Part shown: in pieces, positions 54,650 to 61,860 of the stretch
Layout of the letters: every line of letters begins with the position of its first letter
Position numbering within the stretch: position 1 is the stretch's first letter
Source of the DNA: Sphingopyxis bauzanensis
Lineage (GTDB): Bacteria; Pseudomonadota; Alphaproteobacteria; Sphingomonadales; Sphingomonadaceae
Assembly (NCBI RefSeq): GCF_002205675.1
Contig: NZ_NISK01000001.1
Span: 1,095,303 to 1,159,302 of the forward strand
Length of the DNA: 64,000 bases
Direction of reading: 5' to 3'
Program-made: the position numbers and the translations under genes
The notes under the pieces: generated by a model
What the model was told of the DNA's origin: nothing
Database searches by the model: none
What the model saw: only the letters and a program-made list of their open reading frames with translations

Positions 54650-55477
54650 TCACCCGGCGCGATGCAAGCCGAAGGGGACCACCTTGTTGTCCGCGTCATG
54701 CCCGATGTCGGCGCGGCCAAGGTACGGGATGTCGCAGCGCGCGCACCACTCCTGCGCGATCTCCTCGGCCTCCATGCCGAACGGGCGGTCGTTCTCGCGA
54801 ATGTCGCCCACCCGGCCGAGCCGTAGGCCGGCGAGTCCGAGCGGACCAAGATAGCTTGCGACATGAAAAAGGGCGCGGTCAAACGCATAGAGATATTCGC
54901 TCACCTCCTCGATCACCAATATATGCCCCGCGAGGTCAGGCTCCAGCGGCGTGCCGAGCAGCATCGACAGCGTCATCAGGTTAAACGCCGCATGACGCGC
55001 CCCATGCTGCAAACCCGGCTCACAAGCGCCCGGATCGCGCGCGACGAGCCAGTCGAGTGCGCGCAGCACCGCCGCATCGCCGCCGTCGCGGCGGATGTCG
55101 GCGACCATCGGCCCGTGCGCGACATGGTCAAAGCCGTCGCGATAGAGCGCGCCGAGCAGATTGCCCTGATCCGAATAGCCCAGAAACGCCTTGCCCCGCG
55201 CGACGTCGGTCATCGCCGCGACCGCATCCTCGGCGATCCGGCACGCGCCATAACCGCCGCGCGCGAACCAGATCCCGTCGATGTCGGGACGGTTCGCCAT
55301 CTCGACCAGCGCCGCAAAACGATGCCCGTCCTCGCCCGCAAAATGACCGTGCGTCGCGAAGCATTGCGGATCGAAGATCAGCTCGACGTCGGGATAGCCA
55401 AGGCTGGCGAGCGCCCGGACCGCCTCGGCATCGTCGGGCAATATGGGGGTCGAGGGAGCAACAATCCCGATACGCAT
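54650..55477 (-). CDS. S66-family L,D-carboxypeptidase (LdcA/MccF type)
   Basis: A 275-residue serine carboxypeptidase of family S66, which removes the terminal D-Ala from murein tetrapeptide during recycling (LdcA) or cleaves related amide bonds (MccF). The ARGGYGACRI segment and the nucleophile motif FLGYSDQGNLLGAL are clear. The Glu and His of the catalytic triad are probably in VIEEVSEYLYAF and ADIGHDADNKVVPFG. It is divergent from a Mpl/MurC-like ligase gene, which supports a recycling role. The start at 55477 excludes an upstream repeat. Confidence 0.85.
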   Translation of the reverse strand: MRIGIVAPSTPILPDDAEAVRALASLGYPDVELIFDPQCFATHGHFAGEDGHRFAALVEMANRPDIDGIWFARGGYGACRIAEDAVAAMTDVARGKAFLGYSDQGNLLGALYRDGFDHVAHGPMVADIRRDGGDAAVLRALDWLVARDPGACEPGLQHGARHAAFNLMTLSMLLGTPLEPDLAGHILVIEEVSEYLYAFDRALFHVASYLGPLGLAGLRLGRVGDIRENDRPFGMEAEEIAQEWCARCDIPYLGRADIGHDADNKVVPFGLHRAG

Positions 55478-55496
55478 TTTTTCAGCCGACCCCCTG

Positions 55497-55582
55497 TTCC
55501 GTTCGCATCGAGCGAAGTCGAGATGCCCCTCGGCCCTGCGCTGTCCCGATGGGTGCCTCGACTTCGCTCGACACGAACGGAA
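55497..55582. repeat. Inverted 32-bp repeat in the S66 peptidase/Mur-ligase divergent region
   Basis: TTCCGTTCGCATCGAGCGAA with GTCGAGATGCCC (55497-55528) pairs with GGGTGCCTCGACTTCGCTCG with ACACGAACGGAA (55551-55582) at 28 of 32 positions. The CGAGCGAAGTCGAG core is common in sphingomonad extragenic palindromes. Lying between two divergent genes, it could act as a boundary or simply be a transposed repeat. Confidence 0.75.
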
Positions 55583-55634
55583 TTTGCGGCGGGCGCCAGT
55601 TGCAAACCTTGTAACAAGCCCATATCGCGCCGCC

Positions 55635-57017
55635 ATGTCGGAAAACAAATCCTATTTCTTCTGCGGCATCGGCGGGTCGGGCATGATGCCGCTGGCGATG
55701 ATCGTCGCGGCGCGCGGCGCCAGCGTTGCGGGGTCGGACCGCAGCCATGACCAAGGCCGCTCGCCCGACAAATTCGCGTGGCTTGAAAGCCAGGGCATCG
55801 CCCTTTACCCGCAAGACGGCAGCGGCCCGAAATCCGGCCAAATCCTCGTCGCCTCGGCGGCGGTTGAGGACAGTGTTCCCGATGTCGCCGCGGCCAACGC
55901 GCTCAGCCTCGCGCGCATGACCCGCGCCGACCTCAACGCCGCGCTGTTCAACGCTGCGGACAAGGCGATCGGCGTCGCCGGGACCAGCGGCAAGTCGACG
56001 GTTACCGGGATGATCGGCTGGATCCTCGCAAGCGCAGGCCGGAAGCCCACAGTAATGAACGGCGCGGTGATGCGCAATTTCGCGAGCGACGACCGGCTCT
56101 ATGCCAGCGCGCTCGTTGGCGATGCGGAAACCTATGTCAGCGAGGTCGACGAAAGCGACGGCTCGATCGCGCTGTACAACCCCGACGTCGCGGTCGTTAC
56201 CAACATCAGCCTCGATCACAAAAGTCTTGCCGAACTGCACGCATTGTTCGGCGATTTTGCTGCGAAGGCGCGCATCGCGGTGATCAACGCCGACGACGCC
56301 GAATCCGCACCGCTGCTCGCGGCTCAAAACGTCATGCGTTTTGGTTTCAGCGACGCAGCGGCGATCCGCGGCGGCGATTTCGAAGCTTTGCCCGATGGCT
56401 GCCGGTTCACGGTCAGCTTTGCTGGCGACCGGCACGCGGTGCGCCTGCGGATGCCCGGGCGCCACAATGCGATGAACGCCCTTGCCGCAATTGCCGCGGC
56501 GCGTGCGGTCAACATTTCGGTCGATCAGTCGGTCGCCGCTCTCACCGATTTCGCTGGCCTCGCGCGCCGGTATGAGGTGCTCGGCCAAGCAAACGGCGTC
56601 ACCGTCATCGACGATTTCGCGCACAACCCCGACAAAGTTGCCGCAACCCTCGCCGCGGTCGCCGAGCTACCGGGGCGCGCCCTGCTGTTCTTCCAGCCGC
56701 ACGGTTACGGCCCGCTACGCCAGATGGGCAAGGAACTCGCGGCGAGCTTTGCGAAGGGAATGCGCGACGGCGACAAGCTCTATGTCTGCGATCCCGTTTA
56801 TTTTGGCGGGACTGTCGACCGCAGCATCGGCAGCGAGGCACTCGTCGCCGACATCGTCGCTGGCAGCGGCGATGCGGCGCATCTGACCACCCGCGCCAAT
56901 TGCGGCGCTGCGATGCTGGACGAGGCGAAATCCGGCGATCGCATCCTGACCCTCGGCGCGCGCGACGATACCCTCACCGAATTCGGGCGCCAGCTTCTCG
57001 AAAAATTGAAGGCATAG
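55635..57017 (+). CDS. Mur ligase family protein (Mpl/MurC-like)
   Basis: A 460-residue Mur ligase. Its N-terminus FFCGIGGSGMMPLAMI is MurC/Mpl-like. The P-loop reads GVAGTSGKSTVTGMIG (Ser where MurC has His), and VSEVDESDGSI and VIDDFAHNPDKVAATL are present. Length and order of motifs fit Mpl, which joins L-Ala-gamma-D-Glu-meso-DAP to UDP-MurNAc in recycling. The exact substrate is not certain, since it is not the operon murC found at 34.2-35.7 kb. The start at 55635 is chosen because the frame upstream is repeat DNA. Confidence 0.75.
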   Translation: MSENKSYFFCGIGGSGMMPLAMIVAARGASVAGSDRSHDQGRSPDKFAWLESQGIALYPQDGSGPKSGQILVASAAVEDSVPDVAAANALSLARMTRADLNAALFNAADKAIGVAGTSGKSTVTGMIGWILASAGRKPTVMNGAVMRNFASDDRLYASALVGDAETYVSEVDESDGSIALYNPDVAVVTNISLDHKSLAELHALFGDFAAKARIAVINADDAESAPLLAAQNVMRFGFSDAAAIRGGDFEALPDGCRFTVSFAGDRHAVRLRMPGRHNAMNALAAIAAARAVNISVDQSVAALTDFAGLARRYEVLGQANGVTVIDDFAHNPDKVAATLAAVAELPGRALLFFQPHGYGPLRQMGKELAASFAKGMRDGDKLYVCDPVYFGGTVDRSIGSEALVADIVAGSGDAAHLTTRANCGAAMLDEAKSGDRILTLGARDDTLTEFGRQLLEKLKA

Positions 57018-57022
57018 GAAAA

Positions 57023-57051
57023 GGCGCCGGTGGTCAAAGACCGCCGACGCC
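57023..57051. terminator. Possible terminator after the Mur ligase gene
   Basis: GGCG-CC-GGTGGTC (57023-57035), a 3 nt loop and GACCGCC-GA-CGCC (57039-57051) give an imperfect stem with one wobble and an internal loop. There is no clear T-run. It lies between the convergent Mur ligase and protease genes, so it is a weak candidate. Confidence 0.35.
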
Positions 57052-57071
57052 TCCCCGAACATCATAATCGA

Positions 57072-58295
57072 TCAGCGGTGCGCGATCGGGTCGCGGTTGC
57101 CGTCAGGGTCGTTGATCGCCAGTCCGTCGGCGCGTACGGCGCCCAGCAGGAACAAGCCCGCCACATGCGGCGTCGCCATCGAGGTACCCGAAATGGTGTT
57201 GTAACCGCCGTCTTTCCAAGTCGACTGGATCGAAACGCCCGGCGCCGCCCAGTCGACCGGCGGATTGCCGAAGTTGGAAAAGCTCGCCCAAACATCGTTG
57301 CGATCGACGGCGGAAACGGTGACGATATTGGGTCCGTTGGCGCGCGCCGGCGACTTAGTCGTGGCGCTGGTGCTTTCGTTGCCTGCGGCGAGCGCAAAGA
57401 CGATGCCATTGCTCGCCGCCGCGATCACCGCATTGTCGAGTGCCTGCGAGGCACCGCCGCCAAGGCTCATATTGGCGACATCGCCGCTGCGCCCGGTCGC
57501 CGCAACATAATCGACCCCCGCGATAATGTCGGCATAGCTGCCGGTACCGCGGCGATTAAGCACCCGAACTGCCGCAACCCGCGTCCCCGGCGCGACCCCC
57601 ACGACCCCGATGCTGTTGTTCACCGCCCCGATGGTCCCGGCGACATGCGTGCCGTGGCCGTTCGTATCTTCAGCCGAGCTTTCGCGCGCCACGAAGTTGC
57701 GACTGAGCACGGTGTCGACGATCAGGTCGGGGTGGTTGAGGTCGATGCCCGTGTCGATGACCCATGCGATCCCGGCAGCGGTCGTCGTGCCGCCGCCGAC
57801 GCGGGCGATCCCGGCCGGCACTGTCTGCGCAGGTGGCGTACCGCCACCGCCGCCCGGCTTGGCATTGATGCCAACCGGATCGATAATCGACGCCACCTGG
57901 TCCTGCTCGCAGTAGGCGATGTTCGGATTGCGCGCCTGCATATTGGCAACGCCTTGCGCTGACGCCTGCACGGCAAAGCCCTGCAAGGCGGTTGAATAGA
58001 CATGGCTGACATTGCCGCCGCCGGCATTGGCCGATCGCACGGCTTCGGCCCGCTCGTTACCGCGGCCGACGGCGCGGGCGCGAAAGATGCAGATATAGCT
58101 GCCGGCGATCTTGTCGCCGGCCTTCAGCTCTGCGACTGGCGCCTTGGCGGATGCCGCCGCGGGCGTCGAAGCTGTCCCGGCAGCAGGCAATTGCACCAGC
58201 CAGTCGCCGGCCATGCCCTTGCCGCCGGCCGCCGCATAGGCCGCCCCGGCCAATGCCACGAGCGCCACCCCACCAATAATTCCGGATTTACGCAT
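57072..58295 (-). CDS. Exported subtilisin-like serine protease (S8)
   Basis: A 407-residue secreted protease. A hydrophobic signal segment lies at about 5-24, an inhibitor-I9 type propeptide at about 60-145 and the catalytic domain at about 160-400. The catalytic residues are Asp in VIDTGIDLNHPD, His in NGHGTHVAGTIG and Ser in GTSMATPHVAGL. It ends soon after the domain, with no C-terminal anchor. The ATG at 58295 is preceded by GGGGAGA. It stands alone, convergent with the Mur ligase gene and divergent from rpsF. Confidence 0.92.
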   Translation of the reverse strand: MRKSGIIGGVALVALAGAAYAAAGGKGMAGDWLVQLPAAGTASTPAAASAKAPVAELKAGDKIAGSYICIFRARAVGRGNERAEAVRSANAGGGNVSHVYSTALQGFAVQASAQGVANMQARNPNIAYCEQDQVASIIDPVGINAKPGGGGGTPPAQTVPAGIARVGGGTTTAAGIAWVIDTGIDLNHPDLIVDTVLSRNFVARESSAEDTNGHGTHVAGTIGAVNNSIGVVGVAPGTRVAAVRVLNRRGTGSYADIIAGVDYVAATGRSGDVANMSLGGGASQALDNAVIAAASNGIVFALAAGNESTSATTKSPARANGPNIVTVSAVDRNDVWASFSNFGNPPVDWAAPGVSIQSTWKDGGYNTISGTSMATPHVAGLFLLGAVRADGLAINDPDGNRDPIAHR

Positions 58296-58478
58296 CAAAA
58301 GTCTCCCCGTTTTTCGATCCGGAAAAGCTGCGCCCATCGGACGCGCAATGCTATCAATTTCTCATCTCGATCCGCACTTTTGCGCCCCCGGTAATGGAGC
58401 ATCTTCGTCCGAGAGGATTTTGTATCAAAATTGCCCATCATGGCGAGTGATACTGGCTGGTCGCCGCCACCCCAAAGC

Positions 58479-58506
58479 TTGCTTTCCGTCGCCAAATCTG
58501 TAAAGG
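58479..58506 (+). promoter_or_regulatory. Possible promoter of the rpsF operon
   Basis: TTGCTT at 58479-58484 and TAAAGG at 58501-58506 are separated by 16 bp. Transcription starting near 58513 would give a leader of about 125 nt before rpsF. The hexamers are only partly consensus. Confidence 0.35.
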
Positions 58507-58578
58507 CGCCCTCATTCGGGGCGAGGCTCTATGCCATCGCCCCGTTTGCTTTGCACCGATTCGCAAAGCGAGACGACA

Positions 58579-58617
58579 GCCGGAGGGGCCTGCGATTGGC
58601 GCAGGTCAGCGATCGGC
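58579..58617 (+). promoter_or_regulatory. Hairpin in the rpsF leader, candidate S6:S18 feedback site
   Basis: CCTGCG (58589-58594) pairs perfectly with CGCAGG (58600-58605), enclosed by GCCG (58579-58582) with CGGC (58614-58617) across asymmetric loops. It lies about 20-60 nt before the rpsF start. Leaders of rpsF operons in many bacteria carry an S6:S18-binding stem, but I cannot confirm that this one matches it. The rest of 58296-58637 holds no gene. Confidence 0.35.
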
Positions 58618-58637
58618 CAAATCGAAGGAAGCGCATC

Positions 58638-59006
58638 ATGCCGTTCTACGAGCATGTTTTTATCGCGCGTCAGGACCTGAGCCAAGCTCAGGTCGACGCG
58701 CTGGCGGAAACCGTCACCAACGTTATCACCGAATATAAGGGCGAAGTCCACAAGACCGAAACCTGGGGTCTGAAGCAGCTCGCCTACAAGATCCAGAAGA
58801 ACCGCAAGGGTCATTATGTGATGTTGTCGGCCGAAGTGTCGGGCGACGCGATCGCCGAGATCGAGCGTCAGGCAGCGATCAGCGAAGACATCATCCGCTG
58901 GATGACGATCAAGGTCGACGAACTCGAAAAGGGCCCGTCGGTCATGATGCGCAAGCAGGAACGTCGGGGCGGCCGTGGCGGCCGTGACCGCGACGGCGAA
59001 GAATAA
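58638..59006 (+). CDS. rpsF: 30S ribosomal protein S6
   Basis: A small-subunit protein that binds 16S rRNA together with S18. At 122 residues it shows [15 protein letters not shown], the [20 protein letters not shown] segment and a C-terminal Arg/Gly-rich tail. The ATG at 58638, preceded by GAAGGAAG, is the only start that fits the family. It is the first of three ribosomal protein genes. Confidence 0.98.
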   Translation: MPFYEHVFIARQDLSQAQVDALAETVTNVITEYKGEVHKTETWGLKQLAYKIQKNRKGHYVMLSAEVSGDAIAEIERQAAISEDIIRWMTIKVDELEKGPSVMMRKQERRGGRGGRDRDGEE

Positions 59007-59017
59007 GGATAGAGACC

Positions 59018-59242
59018 ATGGCACGACCCTTTTTCCGCCGCCGCAAGACCTGCCCCTTCACCGCGAAGGATGCACCGGTCATCGATTACAAGGACGTTCG
59101 CCTGCTCCAGGGTTACCTGTCGGAGCGTGGCAAGATCGTCCCGTCGCGGATTACCGCGGTGTCCGCCAAAAAGCAGCGTGAGCTGGCAAAAGCGATCAAA
59201 CGCTCGCGCCACATCGGCCTGCTGCCCTACATTGTGAAGTAA
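59018..59242 (+). CDS. rpsR: 30S ribosomal protein S18
   Basis: A 74-residue partner of S6 in the platform of the 30S subunit. [20 protein letters not shown] and [20 protein letters not shown] are typical. It is 11 bp downstream of rpsF. Confidence 0.98.
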   Translation: MARPFFRRRKTCPFTAKDAPVIDYKDVRLLQGYLSERGKIVPSRITAVSAKKQRELAKAIKRSRHIGLLPYIVK

Positions 59243-59256
59243 GGAGGGCTGGTCTG

Positions 59257-59886
59257 ATGGAAATCATTCTGCTCGAACGCATCGAGAAACTCGGCGGCAT
59301 CGGCGATGTCGTCAACGTCAAGAACGGCTTTGCCCGCAATTACCTGTTGCCCAACAACAAGGCGCTGCGCGCGAACGACACCAACCGCAAGCTGTTTGAA
59401 GCGAACCGCACCAAGATTGAGGCCGATAACGCCGAACGCCGTGGCGAAGCCGAAGGCCGCGCCAAGGACATCGACGGCAAGCAGATCGTTCTGATCCGCC
59501 AGGCGTCGAACACGGGCCAGCTTTATGGTTCGGTTTCGGTCCGCGACATCGTCGATGCGCTGGCCGAAGACGGCATCACGGACATCGGCAAGTCGATGGT
59601 CGCGCTCGAACGCCCGATCAAGGCGCTCGGCCTGGTCGACGTCAAGGTCAAGCTGCACCCTGAAGTCATCGTGTCGGTAGGCGTCAACGTCGCCCGCTCG
59701 CCCGATGAAGCCGAGATGCAGAAGCAAGGCATCGACGTCATCGCCGCGATGTTCGAGGAAGAACAGGCCGAAGCCGTCGCAACGGCGCTCGAGCCCGACA
59801 GCGAAGACGAATTCGACGACGCAACGCCGCCGTCGGAACTGGTCGCCGAAGCGCCTGCCGCGGACGAAGCCGAAGAGAAAGCCTGA
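59257..59886 (+). CDS. rplI: 50S ribosomal protein L9
   Basis: Binds 23S rRNA at the L1 side of the large subunit. The N-terminal MEIILLERIEKLGGIGDVVN and GFARNYLLPNNKALRA motifs are canonical. At 209 residues it is about 60 longer than E. coli L9, because of an acidic Glu/Ala-rich C-terminal extension (about 150-209), as in other sphingomonads. It is the last gene of the operon, followed by a strong terminator. Confidence 0.98.
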   Translation: MEIILLERIEKLGGIGDVVNVKNGFARNYLLPNNKALRANDTNRKLFEANRTKIEADNAERRGEAEGRAKDIDGKQIVLIRQASNTGQLYGSVSVRDIVDALAEDGITDIGKSMVALERPIKALGLVDVKVKLHPEVIVSVGVNVARSPDEAEMQKQGIDVIAAMFEEEQAEAVATALEPDSEDEFDDATPPSELVAEAPAADEAEEKA

Positions 59887-59910
59887 GCCTTCTCTGGCGA
59901 AAGCCATTTG

Positions 59911-59948
59911 AAAAGGGCCGCGTTTCCGAAAGGAAGCGCGGCCCTTTT
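59911..59948 (+). terminator. Terminator of the rpsF-rpsR-rplI operon
   Basis: AAAAGGGCCGCG (59911-59922) pairs perfectly with CGCGGCCCTTTT (59937-59948), and the stem continues inward with TTTCC/GGAAG around a GAAA loop. The TTTT forms the tail of the structure. It lies 24 bp after the rplI stop. Confidence 0.92.
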
Positions 59949-60065
59949 GCTTTGCGGGAAGCTTGACGGGGAGGATCGGCTTCGTCCGCTCCCACCCCTA
60001 AGCACTCTCCGGTCACCGGCTCATCCCATCTGGCCAACCCGCTTCGCCTTTCCTATGGCTCGGCA

Positions 60066-61124
60066 ATGGCCGACGATCCCTTCCAGCGCCGCTTTGCCGC
60101 CGATGCAAGTCTGCTCCCGCATATGGCGGACCTTGCCAACGACCGAGTTCTGGTCGCGCTGCTTGCAGAGCCCGACTATCGCGCCGCAAGCTTTCTCGAC
60201 CAGCGGCTGCTTACCGATCGCATCGGGCGTGAGTGGCTGCCGTGGGATGCGCTCCCCGACCTCGGCGCCGCGGCGCCGTCGCCCGATTTCATCTTTCATA
60301 TCGGCCATGTCGGATCGACGCTCGTCTCGCGCCTGCTGGCTGAGGCCAGCGATGTACTGCCGCTGCGCGAACCGATGTTGCTGCGAACGCTCGCGCAGGT
60401 CGCCGAACGGGTCGAGCGGGCGGAGTCGGTCTGGTCGCCCGACCGGTACCAGACCCGCCGACGACAGGCGCTGGGCTGGCTTGGCCGTGGTTTTGGTCCC
60501 GGCCAACGCGCCATGGTCAAGGCATCGAGCGTCATCACCGCCATCGCCGCCGACCTGACCGAAGCCGACGGACGCAGTCTGTTTCTGTACGCTTCGCTCC
60601 GCCGCTACATAGCAACGATTCTCGCCGGCGAAGCATCGCTGGCAGAAACGCTCGCCCAGGCATCGGCCCGCATGGCACGGCTGGCCGCCATGCTTCCTGA
60701 CTTTGATGCGGCGCTTTGGCAGCTGCCCCCGGTGACGCGGGTGGCGATGAGCTGGCTGTGCGAGATGGCCACCGCACGGCGGACGCTTCCGCCCGGCGAT
60801 CCACGCCACCTGTGGATCGATTTCGAGGCGATGCTCGCCAATCCGGCAGCCGCGCTCGCGGCGCAGGTGGCACATTTTGGTTTGGTGTCCGATCCCGGAC
60901 GGATCGATGCCGCAATCGCGGGGCCGATCATGCGCCAATATTCAAAGTCGCCCGACCATAGCTACAGCCCCGACCTGCGCCGTGAACTTCAGACACAAGC
61001 CGAAGCGACCCATGCAGCGGCGATTGGCGAGGCAATCGCGTGGGTTGAAGCACTTGTGGCACGTTATACAAGTCTTGCAGATCTGCCGATCCATAACGAC
61101 CAGGAAATCACATGTTCAAACTAG
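60066..61124 (+). CDS. Sulfotransferase-like P-loop protein
   Basis: A 352-residue protein with a sulfotransferase-type phosphosulfate-binding loop (IFHIGHVGSTLVSRLLAE, about 77-94) and a later segment MVKASSVITAIAADL. The rest is helical, without membrane spans or a signal peptide. The assignment to the sulfotransferase-like fold is from the loop and overall layout; PAPS use is not proven. It overlaps the next gene by 13 nt. No good ribosome-binding site is visible before the ATG. Confidence 0.6.
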   Translation: MADDPFQRRFAADASLLPHMADLANDRVLVALLAEPDYRAASFLDQRLLTDRIGREWLPWDALPDLGAAAPSPDFIFHIGHVGSTLVSRLLAEASDVLPLREPMLLRTLAQVAERVERAESVWSPDRYQTRRRQALGWLGRGFGPGQRAMVKASSVITAIAADLTEADGRSLFLYASLRRYIATILAGEASLAETLAQASARMARLAAMLPDFDAALWQLPPVTRVAMSWLCEMATARRTLPPGDPRHLWIDFEAMLANPAAALAAQVAHFGLVSDPGRIDAAIAGPIMRQYSKSPDHSYSPDLRRELQTQAEATHAAAIGEAIAWVEALVARYTSLADLPIHNDQEITCSN

Positions 61125-61768
61125 TGCAGCTTCTCGACGACGGTGCCGTTCGCGCCCTGCGCGACATCGCCGCCGGCGGCCAGTTCGTCGATGGCAAGAT
61201 CAGCAATCCGCATTCAAAGGTAAAGAACAACCTTCAGCTTCATGATGCCAATGCCTATGAGCGATCGTCGAAAATCCTGCTCGAAGCGATGGTCCAGAAC
61301 CCCGATTTCATGGAGTTCGCCTTTCCGGCCCGCATCGCTCCGCCATTGATGACGCGCTACGCGCCCGGAATGCACTATGGCCTCCACCCGGATACGGCCT
61401 ATATCCCGCTACCCGAAGGCCAGCTGCGCACCGATGTCAGTTGTACTGTGTTTCTCAACGATCCTGCCGACTATGACGGCGGCGCGCTGCATGTCCAGCT
61501 CGGCAGCGCGGACCTGCGATTCAAGGAAGCGCCCGGCGTCGCGATCATTTATCCCTCGCACACGCTGCACGAGGTCGAGCCGGTGACCCGCGGCGAGCGG
61601 CTGGTCGCGATCACATTCATCCAAAGCCTCATTCCCGACGTTCAGCAGCGGAACCTGATCTACGAACTCAACGAAGTTGCCGCTCTCGAAGGGCTGAACA
61701 TGGCGCCCGAAAACTATACCCGCTTGCAGGCGGTACAATATCAGTTGCTGCGGATGTGGCGGCGCTAA
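61112..61768 (+). CDS. PKHD-type Fe(II)/2-oxoglutarate hydroxylase
   Basis: A 218-residue protein of the YbiX/PiuC family. The jelly-roll fold shows the iron ligands His and Asp in HYGLHPDTAYIPL (about residues 92-94) and the distal His in YPSHTLHEVEPVTRGERL, together with the 2-oxoglutarate-binding Arg. VSCTVFLNDPADYDGGALHV completes the family pattern. Substrate unknown; PiuC is often linked to iron uptake. It overlaps the sulfotransferase-like gene by 13 nt, so it is co-translated with it. Confidence 0.88.
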   Translation: MFKLVQLLDDGAVRALRDIAAGGQFVDGKISNPHSKVKNNLQLHDANAYERSSKILLEAMVQNPDFMEFAFPARIAPPLMTRYAPGMHYGLHPDTAYIPLPEGQLRTDVSCTVFLNDPADYDGGALHVQLGSADLRFKEAPGVAIIYPSHTLHEVEPVTRGERLVAITFIQSLIPDVQQRNLIYELNEVAALEGLNMAPENYTRLQAVQYQLLRMWRR

Positions 61769-61860
61769 AGCCGTCATTCGTCAGAACCGTTCGGAATCCG
61801 CACGCAGCTTGCGCGATATCCGGCACGCGTCGATCATCGGGATAATGCAGACGCCACGGC

